Shown: positions 8,163 through 17,786, counted from the stretch's first letter. The stretch is 64,000 nucleotides of DNA from Christiangramia gaetbulicola (GCF_003054225.1 NZ_QBKQ01000002.1:310001-374000), one strand, 5' to 3'. Notes: generated by a model not told the origin, from the sequence alone. Translations and numbers: made by a program.

Positions 8163-9029
8163 TTATTCCTTTTCATGTAAATATTTGAATACAGCGGTAA
8201 AATCAAGATCGGCCATATTTTTATGCTTCGCCATGCCGTAGACCTCCTTCGCTGCACTGGTAAGAGGACTTGGTTGCCCAAGTTCAAAAGCGGTCTCTGT
8301 AAAAAGATGCAGATCTTTCTGAAGATGTTTCAAAGGGAAGTTGGCTTCGTATTCATTATTTTCGATCCTAGATCTAAAAACATCCAGAATAGGAGCCGTA
8401 ACCGGTGTTTTAAGAAGGATATCCATACCAGTCTTTTTATCTATCCCCATGGCCATTCCTAAATTCAGGCTTTCAGAAAAGGCCAGTATGCTTTGCCCCA
8501 GCAATTGATTTATCATGATCTTCATTGCCGAACCTTTACCTGCTTCACCTATATGTACTGCATCTTTACCCATTTCCATGAATAAAGGTTTAGCTTCTTC
8601 AAAATCTTCTTTTGTACCGCCGCAAAGAAATAGCAATTCACCTTCCTGTGCGGGCACCTTGGAACCTGAAACCGGAGCATCCATAAACCTGATGCCACTT
8701 TCTGAAGCCAGCCTGGACATTCTTTCACTAAAAGATGGATTTACCGTACTGGAATCGATCCAAAGAGAACCCTTCTTTAAACCTGCTAGAAAACCATCGC
8801 TACCAGTGGCCAGGCTTTCTACAACGTCTGGCTTTTCCAGCATCGTAAACATTACATCTACCCCCTCCCCTGCAGCTTTAGGTGATTCACACCAATCAGC
8901 GCCTTCGTGGATAAGTTCTTCAGCTTTTGCTTTGGTGCGATTGTAGATCTTTAAACTATGCCCGGCTTTTAAAAGGTTTGCCGCCATCCTGCTACCCATA
9001 ATGCCTAAACCTATAAATCCTATTTTCAT
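8163..9029 (-). CDS. NAD(P)-dependent beta-hydroxyacid dehydrogenase family oxidoreductase
   Basis: 288 residues from the ATG giving MKIGFIGLGIMGSRMAANLL; an upstream in-frame ATG at 9077 would add 16 residues that do not belong to the fold. The GFIGLGIMG Rossmann motif, the DAPVSGSKVPAQEGEL substrate loop (near 120) and the catalytic Lys in GKGSAMKIMINQLL (near 167-171) identify the 3-hydroxyisobutyrate dehydrogenase/glyoxylate-succinic semialdehyde reductase family. It would reduce small aldehydes or oxidise hydroxyacids; the substrate is not clear. It is divergent from the zinc-type oxidoreductase at 9162 across about 130 bp. Confidence 0.85.
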   Translation of the reverse strand: MKIGFIGLGIMGSRMAANLLKAGHSLKIYNRTKAKAEELIHEGADWCESPKAAGEGVDVMFTMLEKPDVVESLATGSDGFLAGLKKGSLWIDSSTVNPSFSERMSRLASESGIRFMDAPVSGSKVPAQEGELLFLCGGTKEDFEEAKPLFMEMGKDAVHIGEAGKGSAMKIMINQLLGQSILAFSESLNLGMAMGIDKKTGMDILLKTPVTAPILDVFRSRIENNEYEANFPLKHLQKDLHLFTETAFELGQPSPLTSAAKEVYGMAKHKNMADLDFTAVFKYLHEKE

Positions 9030-9161
9030 GATATCAGTTTTATGATTACTCAAATTTAACAACTGAAGAAGGAGCAATCAACAACAATCTGATTTTAGCA
9101 AAAGTTTATGACAGATAGAATTGAAATATCAATTATGACCAGTAATTTGAAAAGAAAAAAA

Positions 9162-10172
9162 ATGAAAGCTATAGGTTTTAAAAAATCACTATCCATAGAT
9201 CAAGATCAGAGTCTTTTTGAATTTGAAACAAAAAAGCCAGAACCGGGAAAAAGAGACCTTCTGGTCAGGATAAAAGCAATTTCGGTAAACCCTGTAGATT
9301 ATAAGGTAAGACAAAGCGCTGCCCAGGATGAAGAATTAGATGATCCAAAGATCATTGGTTGGGATGCTGCAGGAATAGTCGAGGAGATTGGTGATGGGGT
9401 GAAACATTTTAAGCCCGGTGATGAAGTATATTATTCTGGTGACATAACCCGCCCTGGCTGTTATGCCGAGTTTCAGAATATAGATGAAAGAATCGTTGGA
9501 AATAAACCAGAAAACCTGAACTGGCAGGAAGCCGCTGCCCTACCCCTAACTACACTTACCGCATGGGAATGTATTTTTGACAGGTTAAGGATCAGGGAGA
9601 ATTCAGGCGAAGGCAAAAAGATTTTGATTATTGGCGGTGCCGGAGGAGTTGGATCTATAGCTATTCAGTTACTGAAAAATTTAACCAGATTAAAGGTTAT
9701 AGCCACAGCATCCAGAGAGGCTACCAGGAACTGGTGTGAAAAGATGGGTGCAGACGAAATTGTAAACCATCATGACCTTTTAGAGCAGATGGCAGATCAT
9801 AAGGATAATGTAGATTACATTTTAAATTTCGCCGATACCTCCGGTACCTGGGATGCCATGACCGAATTAATTGCTCCACAGGGAGGAATTTGCTGTGTAG
9901 TGAACACTACAGAGAATGTCGATCTAAATGCCTTAAAGAACAAAAGTGTAAGTTTTCACTGGGAACTGATGTTCACTAGAAGTATGTTCGAGACAGAAGA
10001 TATGATAGCCCAGCAAAAAATATTGCAAAGAGTAAAAGAACTTGTTGAGGATAAAAAGATATTTTCGACCATGAAAAAACAGTTCGAAGGTTTAGATGCC
10101 GATGTGTTTAAAAAGGTACATAAGCTTCAGGAGTCTGGCAAATCTGTTGGGAAGAACGTTATCAGGTATTAA
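9162..10172 (+). CDS. zinc-type alcohol dehydrogenase-like / quinone oxidoreductase (MDR superfamily)
   Basis: 336 residues from the ATG preceding KAIGFKKSLSI; the longer frame from 9108 adds a poor 18-residue extension. A GroES-like N-terminal half carries SVNPVDYKVR and GWDAAGIVEEIGDGV. The Rossmann motif is GGAGGVGSIAIQLLK (near 160). It lacks the cysteine cluster of structural zinc, as in NADPH:quinone reductases, so it probably reduces quinones or alpha,beta-unsaturated carbonyls with NADPH. Divergent from the dehydrogenase at 8163-9029. Confidence 0.85.
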   Translation: MKAIGFKKSLSIDQDQSLFEFETKKPEPGKRDLLVRIKAISVNPVDYKVRQSAAQDEELDDPKIIGWDAAGIVEEIGDGVKHFKPGDEVYYSGDITRPGCYAEFQNIDERIVGNKPENLNWQEAAALPLTTLTAWECIFDRLRIRENSGEGKKILIIGGAGGVGSIAIQLLKNLTRLKVIATASREATRNWCEKMGADEIVNHHDLLEQMADHKDNVDYILNFADTSGTWDAMTELIAPQGGICCVVNTTENVDLNALKNKSVSFHWELMFTRSMFETEDMIAQQKILQRVKELVEDKKIFSTMKKQFEGLDADVFKKVHKLQESGKSVGKNVIRY

Positions 10173-10195
10173 AAAATGATTCTAGATTAAAAATA

Positions 10196-10220
10196 AAAAC
10201 CGGATAGCTCCGGTTTTTTT
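10196..10220 (+). terminator. terminator between quinone oxidoreductase and dodecin
   Basis: Stem ACCGGA / TCCGGT (10199-10214) with loop TAGC, flanked by A and T runs. It lies between convergent genes and can serve both strands. Confidence 0.8.
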
Positions 10221-10241
10221 AATTTCTGAAAGAAGAATAGA

Positions 10242-10445
10242 TTAACTATTCTTTTCAAAGGAGATCTTAGCGTTAACCGCATAAGAGGTAATGGCATCGC
10301 CATTTACCTGTGCCTTCATTTCCTTGATGTACACAGATTTGATATTATTTATGGATTTCGCTGCTTCTTTAACCGCATTCCTGGTAGCATCATCAAAACT
10401 CTTTTCAGAAGTTGCTATTACTTCAATCACTTTAACTATTCCCAT
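10242..10445 (-). CDS. dodecin family protein
   Basis: 67 residues, the standard dodecin length. The sequence follows the family through VKVIEVIATSEKSFDDA, a helix with EAAKSINNIKSVYIKEM, and the strand KISFEKN. Dodecins assemble into hollow dodecamers that store flavin or coenzyme A and buffer free flavin. It sits between an oxidoreductase and a universal stress protein, which suits a stress-related storage role. Its own promoter should lie in the 110-bp gap before it. Confidence 0.9.
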   Translation of the reverse strand: MGIVKVIEVIATSEKSFDDATRNAVKEAAKSINNIKSVYIKEMKAQVNGDAITSYAVNAKISFEKNS

Positions 10446-10555
10446 AATTTCATATTTTAATTGGTTAATATTAATTCAATAATAAATTAGCCAATAAATC
10501 ATTGCATTTCAAATGATTAACACAAGATTATAGATTATTAAGTAATCGAGATTTT

Positions 10556-11023
10556 TTAATGAGATTCTTTCTTAACCGGGATCAGGTAAACAGGGATTTC
10601 TGTTCTTTCCAGGATACGGCTTGCCGTGGTCCCCATAAGTACTTTCTCCAGAACCGAGTGACTATGTGTACCCAATACGATGAGATCTGCCTTCCATTTT
10701 TTAGCATAATCCAGAATAGCCGTTGAAGTAGGCCCTTCTGCCAGGTAGGTACTTACCCTGGGATCGTCCAGGTGCTTAGCCGCTGTTTCCAGGTAATTCC
10801 TGGCTACCTCACGCAGCTCTGAGATCACATTAAGATCCACCTGCATTTCATTGTAACCCTCATATCCCATAAAATTTGGGTAATTCACCCCATAATAACT
10901 AACATCTGCCAGGACATGGATCAAACAAACTTCTGCGCCAAGCTTTTTAGCGAGTTCGTATCCCTGGTTTGCTACTTTTTCTGACCTGGGATTATAATCC
11001 AGACCTATTAGAACCTTTTTCAT
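10556..11023 (-). CDS. universal stress protein (UspA family)
   Basis: 155 residues, one Usp domain. It begins with KKVLIGLDYNPRSEKVANQGYEL and ends with the nucleotide-loop region LGTHSHSVLEKVLMGTTAS and the final strand IPVYLIPVK. The G-x2-G-x9-G(S/T) ATP motif is only partly kept (GTHSHS replaces GxxG), so ATP binding is uncertain. A cytosolic stress-survival factor in general; precise role unknown. Confidence 0.9.
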   Translation of the reverse strand: MKKVLIGLDYNPRSEKVANQGYELAKKLGAEVCLIHVLADVSYYGVNYPNFMGYEGYNEMQVDLNVISELREVARNYLETAAKHLDDPRVSTYLAEGPTSTAILDYAKKWKADLIVLGTHSHSVLEKVLMGTTASRILERTEIPVYLIPVKKESH

Positions 11024-11088
11024 AACTATATTTAATGATTGGTTCTTCTAAGTTAGGTAAAAAACGAATTATTTTGAAGTATTAATCA

Positions 11089-11562
11089 TCAGGGTTTTCC
11101 GGCAAAAGCATCTACGGGTTTAATAAATGCTACATATAATAAACATGGGCCTTCATCATTGCAGCGGGCGTCATGAGGTTTTTTCTCAGGTCCGTAGGCA
11201 TAATGCCCAGCTTTAAGTGTTTTGGTATCCTCCCCTTCATAAGTGACTTCCAGTTCTCCTTTTAGAAGGATCATACGTTCGGCAGAATTATGCCAGTGCT
11301 CTGGTATATTTGTACCAGGTTCAAACTTGAATAAGACATCTGCATTATTTTTCGATAAATCACCGTGAAGAAGAGTAACCTTACATCCATTAGGAATGAT
11401 ATCGGGACAATCGCCCCATTCCATATTGCCGTCTATTAAATTAATCGCTACTGAATTTTCAGTTTGGGCACTCACCTGGTTATAAATTCCAGGAATAAGA
11501 AAGATCAGGAGAAAAATAATCAATGATCTTTTGAGACTGTCAGACTTTGAAGAAACATCCAT
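11089..11562 (-). CDS. secreted cupin-domain protein
   Basis: 157 residues with an N-terminal signal or anchor (residues 12-32, ending VSAQ) and one cupin barrel. The metal motifs are PEHWHNSAERMILLKGELEV (His, His, Glu) and GHYAYGPEKKPHDARC (third His). Two further cysteines (near 50-60 and 138) could form a disulfide in the periplasm. The function may be dioxygenase-like or sugar/ligand binding. Single gene. Confidence 0.8.
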   Translation of the reverse strand: MDVSSKSDSLKRSLIIFLLIFLIPGIYNQVSAQTENSVAINLIDGNMEWGDCPDIIPNGCKVTLLHGDLSKNNADVLFKFEPGTNIPEHWHNSAERMILLKGELEVTYEGEDTKTLKAGHYAYGPEKKPHDARCNDEGPCLLYVAFIKPVDAFAGKP

Positions 11563-11804
11563 TTGCTTAGGTTTTAATTAAAAATAAATAAGTAAGCGCG
11601 GGAATAAAGTAGAATTGAAGATGGACTGAAGTTGTAAAATTAGATCTTTTCAATTCAAAATTAAATGGGGAAAACTTGGTATTCTAATTCATGTAAAAAT
11701 CAACTGAAATATGACCATCGTCATCTAATTTGACACCCTAAATTTCAGTAAAGACTTAGTTTATAAGTATCTTTAAGTAGGTAATCCAATAAATCTTTAG
11801 TGTT

Positions 11805-12287
11805 ATGAAAACAACAAGAGAATCGGCCAGAGAGGCAAGTCATAAAAACCTGGTTCATGTTCTTACAGATCTCCTGGAGAAGAATTATGATGCAGAGAAA
11901 GGCTATAAAAAAGCTTTAGAACATACCACGAATCCTGATCTTAAGAAATTCTTGAAGAATCAGGCCGTACAGAGAAATCATTTTGCCACAGAGCTGGATA
12001 AATACTTTCATGAGTTAAACGAACATCCTAAGGAAAGGAAAACCGGAACTACACTGGGAAGCCTCCACCGCTTCTGGATAGATTTTAAAAGTTCTGTAAC
12101 CAGGAAAAATGATGAATCCATACTTGAAGAATGTCTTCGTGGTGAAAAGGCGAGTTTAAAAGAATACGAGGAAAAACTCGAAAAAAATATTCTTAATCCT
12201 AATGTTAAGCAAATGCTCGAAGAACATCGGGATAAAATTCAAAAAACGATAAAACAGATCAAGATCCTTGAAGACCTTGAAGACTAG
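11805..12287 (+). CDS. PA2169-type four-helix bundle protein (DUF2383)
   Basis: 160 residues, almost entirely helical and highly charged. It shows the ferritin-like DUF2383 pattern (NLVHVLTDLLEKNYDAEKGY near 15-34, FLKNQAVQRNHFATELDKYF near 49-68, ECLRGEKASLKEYEE near 107). No diiron ExxH set is obvious. The family is expressed under envelope or general stress in many bacteria, with no known reaction. A strong terminator follows. Confidence 0.85.
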   Translation: MKTTRESAREASHKNLVHVLTDLLEKNYDAEKGYKKALEHTTNPDLKKFLKNQAVQRNHFATELDKYFHELNEHPKERKTGTTLGSLHRFWIDFKSSVTRKNDESILEECLRGEKASLKEYEEKLEKNILNPNVKQMLEEHRDKIQKTIKQIKILEDLED

Positions 12288-12293
12288 AATAAT

Positions 12294-12321
12294 AAAAGCC
12301 GGTAATTTACCGGCTTTTTTA
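12294..12321 (+). terminator. bidirectional terminator after the DUF2383 gene
   Basis: Stem AAAAGCCGGTAA / TTACCGGCTTTT with short loop and T-run on the plus strand, A-run on the other. It lies between convergent genes. Confidence 0.85.
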
Positions 12322-12344
12322 TTATTTAAAAGGTGATAAGTTTT

Positions 12345-12965
12345 TTAATTCTTTACCACGATTAGTTCTGCTTTGGCTCCTGTTAGGAGATTCCATTCCT
12401 TAACGGCGATCTGTTCTCCTTTTTCGCTTAATACTCTTAATTCTGCGGTATTAGGACCAGAACTTCCCTGGTTTAAAGCTACAAATTGAATGCTATTGAA
12501 TCCATCCTGCAGGGTCACCAATATTGGCTGAAAACCTGCATGTAAACTAACGCTGGCCGCAACCAGTTCTCCATTCACTATGATCTGTACCTTATCGCCA
12601 TCTATATATTGATGATCTCTACAATAGACTTCTACAAATCTTCCTTTGGTCACTACATTTCCAAGACTCTGATCTTTCCTGTATTCCTCTCTAATTTCCT
12701 TGTCCTTACTCCATTTCTTCTTCATCACATCGGCCTCGGTCATTAATCCATTAGGATTTTCTCTAAGATCGATCGCTTTGGGTTTTTCTTTTAAGAACCT
12801 GCTTTCAGTTTCGGTTTCCTCCCTTTTAAGAATAGGAAAACCTGTAGAATTAGATTCTTCAGCCTTAATAATAGGACCGGTATTCGTCGTACGCGGAATT
12901 TCTATTTGAGCTGTAGCCCCTAAACTCAGGCAAAACAGGCAAATAAAGAGTAATCTGGTTCTCAT
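12345..12965 (-). CDS. secreted hypothetical protein
   Basis: 206 residues with a clear signal peptide (RLLFICLFCLSLGATAQ). After a Glu/Lys-rich linker (residues 20-95) comes a beta-rich domain of about 100 residues (GRFVEVYCRDHQYIDGDKVQ to the end) that reads like a small jelly-roll or galactose-binding-like sandwich. I do not recognise a named family. Likely exported to periplasm or surface. Monocistronic. Confidence 0.7.
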   Translation of the reverse strand: MRTRLLFICLFCLSLGATAQIEIPRTTNTGPIIKAEESNSTGFPILKREETETESRFLKEKPKAIDLRENPNGLMTEADVMKKKWSKDKEIREEYRKDQSLGNVVTKGRFVEVYCRDHQYIDGDKVQIIVNGELVAASVSLHAGFQPILVTLQDGFNSIQFVALNQGSSGPNTAELRVLSEKGEQIAVKEWNLLTGAKAELIVVKN

Positions 12966-13110
12966 GATCTAAAGATTCGTATTGTATCTTTTATTATATC
13001 AAAAATACAGCCAATTTTTTAATAATCCAGATACGCTATCAATCCAATACATTTTCAAGGCCTGAAGGATCTGTTTTTAAAATTAAAAAGGACAATTGTC
13101 TCGGCTATAA

Positions 13111-13142
13111 AAAAGGATCCGTTCAAGTGAAGGATCCTTTGC
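13111..13142 (-). terminator. terminator after the DinB-family gene
   Basis: AAAGGATCC / GGATCCTTT stem with an 11-nt loop, about 25 bp beyond the DinB stop codon, flanked by an A-run that reads as Ts on the minus strand. Confidence 0.75.
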
Positions 13143-13164
13143 AAATTCGACTAACAAATATTAT

Positions 13165-13800
13165 TTATTCCGGAAAATCAGGATTTGCTTTCACCTCTTC
13201 GATCTGGGCGGTATGTCTTTCTGTATGTCCAGCCATAAAGAGAACGGTTTGGTAGGCATCGATCTTCCCGAATGGAAATTCGTTCACATAATTACGCATA
13301 TCTACCTCGGCTCCTTTAAGCCATTCTACAATATCCTCCCTTTGATCTTCAAAAGCTTCCATGGCTTCATCTGCCTCAGAGAATTTTCCCGAAGGCTGGA
13401 ATTGATCCTGGGTCTTTATCTTTTCGGTTCTATTGGTAATTAAAGCAACCACATCGTCATCACTCATTTTAATTTCTGATTTTTGAACCAGGTTCTCACC
13501 AGCCTGGATTTTAGCTTCGAGCATAGATTTTAAAGCACCTTCAACGGTAATGATATGTTCTACTATCTGCGCCACAGACCAGCTCTCATCATCTGGCTTG
13601 AATTGCATTTGCTCTGCAGAAAGGTCGTTCACGCTTGCCTCAAGAGATTCTTTGGTTTCATCCAGATATTCAAAAATATCTTTAATGTCCATAGAACCAT
13701 TAGCAACTAATAGATCGTCCGATTCTTTTGGACATTCTATATTCCCTGCAGATTCTGGATAGAAAAAAGCAAGGCTCAAAAAAATGATCAATATTTTCAT
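13165..13800 (-). CDS. DinB-family protein with signal peptide
   Basis: 211 residues. A signal peptide (KILIIFLSLAFFYPESAG) precedes a DinB/YfiT four-helix bundle. The three metal-binding histidines are seen in VEHIITVE (near 85) and GHTERHTAQIEE (near 192). The family includes metal-dependent thiol transferases and proteins of unknown role. Export is unusual for DinB proteins, but common among Bacteroidota copies. Confidence 0.8.
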   Translation of the reverse strand: MKILIIFLSLAFFYPESAGNIECPKESDDLLVANGSMDIKDIFEYLDETKESLEASVNDLSAEQMQFKPDDESWSVAQIVEHIITVEGALKSMLEAKIQAGENLVQKSEIKMSDDDVVALITNRTEKIKTQDQFQPSGKFSEADEAMEAFEDQREDIVEWLKGAEVDMRNYVNEFPFGKIDAYQTVLFMAGHTERHTAQIEEVKANPDFPE

Positions 13801-13863
13801 GATTAAGGTTTTAAATTATTCCCAGTTATTTATGTTTTAGAGTTTAGCCCGGATGGGTGTTCT

Positions 13864-14229
13864 TTATTTCTTTTTAAGCATGGTAACGTAGGTTCTTAGT
13901 TCTTTGAATTTCGAACCATCAGAATTTGAAAAAATGTACACATCGCAGAAAGCATATTTTTTCTTTTTCCCTGGTTCAACATAAAACTCAACGATACCTT
14001 CTACCACAGACTTTTCTTTGGCAGAAATAATCTCGCTTACTTTGATCTCTGTAGGTCCTCCATGACGCATTCTATCAAGAGATTTTTCAAAATCTTTCCT
14101 GCCAGAAATGGTTTTTTCGCCTATTATTTCCCACTTCACATCATCGGTGACACTTTTTGCAAGGAATTCTGTATCACAACTCGCAAAGGCTTCATTCAGC
14201 TTTTTTATTAGCGCTTCTCTCTCCTTCAT
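13864..14229 (-). CDS. SnoaL/NTF2-like protein
   Basis: 121 residues with an NTF2-like cone fold pattern: helix MKEREALIKKLNEAFASCDT, then FLAKSVTDDVKWEIIGEKTISG, and a beta-rich remainder. Such proteins are small-molecule binding or isomerase-like; no catalytic residue set can be assigned. The start lies 4 bp after the stop of the VOC gene, so the two form an operon and may act on the same compound. Confidence 0.8.
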   Translation of the reverse strand: MKEREALIKKLNEAFASCDTEFLAKSVTDDVKWEIIGEKTISGRKDFEKSLDRMRHGGPTEIKVSEIISAKEKSVVEGIVEFYVEPGKKKKYAFCDVYIFSNSDGSKFKELRTYVTMLKKK

Positions 14230-14233
14230 AATT

Positions 14234-14614
14234 TCAATTATTTTGCTCGATAAGGGAAAGTAGGTTTCCCGCCGGATCTTTAAACCAGGCTATCGCGGTA
14301 GGTTGGGACCCACGATGTATCCCTTTGGCATCTGTTCTAATCTTGCCATCGTAGATCTCGAATTTCACTCCTTTTTCGGTAAGTTCATCCACCTGTTCTT
14401 CGATATCGGGCACATAAAAATTCAAGACCGTAAAATCTGCAGGTTTATGGTCCTGTTTAGGATAAATAAGAACTGAGCAATGCCCGGGATCCAGTTCCAA
14501 CAGGCCCAATGAATTTTCTCTAAGATTGAGACCGAGTATCTTTCCGTAGAAATCTTTGGTCTTTTCCATATCATTGGTAGAAAATGTCGAAAAAGCGTCG
14601 CAATTCTTTAACAT
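14234..14614 (-). CDS. VOC (glyoxalase/bleomycin resistance) family protein
   Basis: 126 residues, two beta-alpha-beta-beta-beta modules. Typical features are NDMEKTKDFYGKILGLNL (14-31), and the C-terminal metal/substrate stretch AWFKDPAGNLLSLIEQ. It could be a lyase, dioxygenase or antibiotic-binding protein; metal ligands are not clear enough to decide. First gene of a pair with the SnoaL-like gene. Confidence 0.85.
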   Translation of the reverse strand: MLKNCDAFSTFSTNDMEKTKDFYGKILGLNLRENSLGLLELDPGHCSVLIYPKQDHKPADFTVLNFYVPDIEEQVDELTEKGVKFEIYDGKIRTDAKGIHRGSQPTAIAWFKDPAGNLLSLIEQNN

Positions 14615-14811
14615 AAGCCTGATATTAAGTTTGTTACCTTATAAATTTACATTTTTATTTTCAAAATTATCACAGAAAGATTTTGCTTTAGAAATTGTAC
14701 TTTTTTTATCAACTATTTGTTCCTGAATAGCATAACATCTGAATCCTTCTTCTCTTTTAAGTTCTATCTGGAAAAGCTTAAATTTGAGCTCTAATCAATT
14801 ATCAGATCATT

Positions 14812-15471
14812 ATGGAGGTTCAGGAAATCCTTAAAACCAATTCTATCGCGAACAGGTTCATTTCTCAACTAAGGGATACCAGTATTCAGAAAGACAGGAT
14901 GCGGTTTCGAAGGAATATAGAGCGCCTTGGAGAGATCATGGCTTATGAACTGAGCAAGGAATTAGATTATGAACAAAAGGAGGTAAATACGCCTCTGGGA
15001 AAATCGAATATCCCCATGCCGAAAAATGAAATTGTGATCTGTTCTATTCTTCGCGCAGGATTACCATTACACCAGGGAATATTGAATTATTTTGACGATG
15101 CCGAAAATTCCTTTATTTCGGCTTACAGGCATCACCCAGACAATGATGAAAAATTTGAGATCCTGGTAGAATATTTAGCCTCCCCTTCCCTGGAAGGAAA
15201 AACCTTGGTTCTGGCAGACCCAATGCTGGCTACCGGAAGGTCTTTTGTAAATGTACTTGAAGCACTTAAATCAATGGGGAAACCAGCTAAAATTCATTTA
15301 GTATCGGTTATAGGATCTGACGAAGGTGTAGAATACCTGAAATCTGAATTTCCAGAAGACTCGAAACTATGGATCGCCACTGTAGACCACGAATTAGATA
15401 AGAATGGCTATATAGTTCCAGGCCTGGGAGACGCAGGAGATCTTTGTTATGGTAACAAAATGCAACACTAG
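14812..15471 (+). CDS. upp: uracil phosphoribosyltransferase
   Basis: 219 residues, the usual UPRTase size. It makes UMP from uracil and PRPP in pyrimidine salvage. The PRPP-binding loop is DPMLATGRS (near 136-144) and the uracil-binding loop is PGLGDAGDLCYG (near 203). ILRAGLPLHQG is also typical. The stop overlaps by 4 bp the stop of the convergent TamA-like gene. Confidence 0.95.
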   Translation: MEVQEILKTNSIANRFISQLRDTSIQKDRMRFRRNIERLGEIMAYELSKELDYEQKEVNTPLGKSNIPMPKNEIVICSILRAGLPLHQGILNYFDDAENSFISAYRHHPDNDEKFEILVEYLASPSLEGKTLVLADPMLATGRSFVNVLEALKSMGKPAKIHLVSVIGSDEGVEYLKSEFPEDSKLWIATVDHELDKNGYIVPGLGDAGDLCYGNKMQH

Positions 15472-17786
15472 AAGGGATAACCAATTGCGAAATTAAAAAT
15501 AGGGCTTCCAAAGTCGTTTACCCATCGCTCACCTGCAGGTTCTCTGGGATCATGCAACGGAAAGGCCAGGTCGAATCTTATAACAAAACTCTGGATATCT
15601 ATCCTCAATCCAACACCTGTACCTATTCCCAGTTCATTCATGAAACCTGAACCAAATTCACCCGATCCTTCACCGTCCCTGTTCGTAGTTTCAGGTCGCG
15701 CTTCTGAAGTCCAGATATTTCCTGCATCCACAAAGAAAGCTCCGTTCAAATAGGTCACAATTGGAAACCGGTATTCTGCATTTGCTTCTAACCTAATGTT
15801 CCCGGTTTGATCACGGTAGGTGATATTTTCTGTAGGCTCATCTCCCGGATCTGTCAATTCTGTAGGTTCGCTAGGATCGAAGGTTCCAGGCCCCAACGCT
15901 CTTGTTTGGAATGCCCTTACACTATATGGTCCTCCGGAGAAATATTGCTTGCTAAACGGGATAACATCAGAATTACCATATGGCAAACCATAACCGGCAA
16001 ATAACCTGGTAGCAATGGTCTGCTGTTTTCCTAATCGTAAATGATATCTTAGATCAAGATCTAATTTAGCATACTGGGCATATTCCAGGCCTAAAACTTC
16101 TTTATTCCCGTCTTCAGCTTCCTTACCGAAAAGGCTCATAGTGTTCCCGGCCATATCGAAATTGGAATTCAGGAAAAAAGCATTCCTTTTCTGAGCATCA
16201 ATCAAGCCATTATAAGTGAAAGAATAAGTAAGTCCCGCGATAAATTCCTGTTCAAAACTTCTTTCCAGGAAGGGGTTTTCATCAAGAATATCCTGAAATT
16301 CAGGAGTAACATTAGTAAGACTTACATAATTCAGACTTATAGGATTAAACTCGTGGGTCACATACCTGTTGGCATTCCAAAAATAACCAAAAGTAGAATT
16401 CAGCGATGCCAGGGTGAATAACTGTGTCCTTCTTAAATAATCTCCTCCCAGACTTATCTTGGTCTTGGGAATATCATACTTGAAATAGTTCTTGCTAAAA
16501 GTTATAGGAAACAACAACCTGGGAATGATAAGATCATTGGAAATACCTAACTGAAGAGAGTTACTTCCAAGGTTGTTGGCTGATCCAAACTGAAATTCAT
16601 ATCCAAGATTCGCCGAAATGTTCAAAGTTTCACCACCTTTAAATAAATTCCTGTTTACAAAGGTGAGCGCTAAATGCGGACCAGCAAAACTATTAGATTT
16701 AGTGACTGCCTGCAGTTCTGCCCTTATCGCTCTCTTTTTTAGCGGAGAAAGAAATATGTTCGCTTCAAGTAAACCAAGGCTATCTGTAGAAAGTGTATCG
16801 ATTTCATCGTACCTGATGTTCACAAACTTATAAACACCAATGGTTCCCAGCCTACGGCTGGTATTCCTGGATTTTTCAGGATCATAATAATCACCTGTTT
16901 CAATGAGAATATAGGGATCCAGGTATTTAGGTTTAAAGAACAGGTCTTCCTGTAAATAGTTCTTGTTCTTATATCGCTCAAAGTTCTTGCTTAAAGAATC
17001 TTCTTCGATATTATTATTCGGGTAAACATTTACATTAGAGATCTTATAAGGGATCACAGATTTTGAAGGCACATCCTTCTTCAACCTCAGAAAAAGGTCA
17101 AACTTTTTCTTTACATACTGGTTGGTATCTGCTTCGAAGATCAGGAATCCCGGATTAAAATTATAATAACCATCCTTTTTAAGATGACGGTCTATACGTT
17201 CACGTTCCTGCTTCAGTTCAGGAAGATCAAAGGGCATTCCTTCTTCCAGCGTGGTCTTGTCCAGGTTTTCCTTAATATCCTTGTATACCAGCAGTGAATC
17301 TGAATCCAGCTGGTAACTCGCCATAGTATAGGGACTAGGAACATTTAAAGTATAAGAAGCCGAAGCTGTTTTTGCATCTTCATCCTCGGTAGTGCTTGAA
17401 CTTACCCTGCTGTAAAAGTAACCTCTGTTCTCCAGCCGGTTAATTATAATATCCTCGGTATTATTGAGATCTACATCAGAAAGATATACTGGTTCCTCCC
17501 CTATTTTTTTATTCAGGAATTTATTAATGAATCCTGGTTTTTCTCTTTGGGCCTTATAATAGAAATATAAGCCCGGACGCATTCCCAGGAATTTCGAATT
17601 TGGCTCTGGCCTAAGTACATTATTTAACTCGGTGGTTAGCTTTGGTTTATTTACAATGGTACTATCAGATTCAAACTCGATATCAGCGCCGGTGTAAAGG
17701 AATTCATCATCAGGAATGAATTTCTCCACGCTACAGGATTGAATGAAGATCAATAGAATGATTATTGCCGGATACCTAATTCTCAT
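15468..17786 (-). CDS. TamA-like outer-membrane lipoprotein of the BamA (Omp85) superfamily
   Basis: 772 residues. The N-terminus is a lipoprotein signal (FIQSCS), followed by POTRA-like modules (about residues 90-330). A C-terminal 16-strand barrel region ends in a surface-antigen signature (GTGVGLRIDIQSFVIRFDLA near 730, ending NFAIGYPF with terminal aromatic). It is thought to insert or support outer-membrane proteins together with TamB, whose gene directly precedes it and overlaps it by 11 bp. The lipid anchor is a feature of Bacteroidota TamA-like proteins, not of proteobacterial TamA. Confidence 0.85.
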   Translation of the reverse strand: MRIRYPAIIILLIFIQSCSVEKFIPDDEFLYTGADIEFESDSTIVNKPKLTTELNNVLRPEPNSKFLGMRPGLYFYYKAQREKPGFINKFLNKKIGEEPVYLSDVDLNNTEDIIINRLENRGYFYSRVSSSTTEDEDAKTASASYTLNVPSPYTMASYQLDSDSLLVYKDIKENLDKTTLEEGMPFDLPELKQERERIDRHLKKDGYYNFNPGFLIFEADTNQYVKKKFDLFLRLKKDVPSKSVIPYKISNVNVYPNNNIEEDSLSKNFERYKNKNYLQEDLFFKPKYLDPYILIETGDYYDPEKSRNTSRRLGTIGVYKFVNIRYDEIDTLSTDSLGLLEANIFLSPLKKRAIRAELQAVTKSNSFAGPHLALTFVNRNLFKGGETLNISANLGYEFQFGSANNLGSNSLQLGISNDLIIPRLLFPITFSKNYFKYDIPKTKISLGGDYLRRTQLFTLASLNSTFGYFWNANRYVTHEFNPISLNYVSLTNVTPEFQDILDENPFLERSFEQEFIAGLTYSFTYNGLIDAQKRNAFFLNSNFDMAGNTMSLFGKEAEDGNKEVLGLEYAQYAKLDLDLRYHLRLGKQQTIATRLFAGYGLPYGNSDVIPFSKQYFSGGPYSVRAFQTRALGPGTFDPSEPTELTDPGDEPTENITYRDQTGNIRLEANAEYRFPIVTYLNGAFFVDAGNIWTSEARPETTNRDGEGSGEFGSGFMNELGIGTGVGLRIDIQSFVIRFDLAFPLHDPREPAGERWVNDFGSPIFNFAIGYPF

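Noticed and set aside
8515-8946. 143-codon plus-strand open frame
   Set aside because: Antisense shadow of the beta-hydroxyacid dehydrogenase.
11730-11804. TTGACA-like box upstream of the DUF2383 gene
   Set aside because: Spacing to any -7 or -10 box is wrong (over 24 bp) and the Bacteroidota consensus is different.
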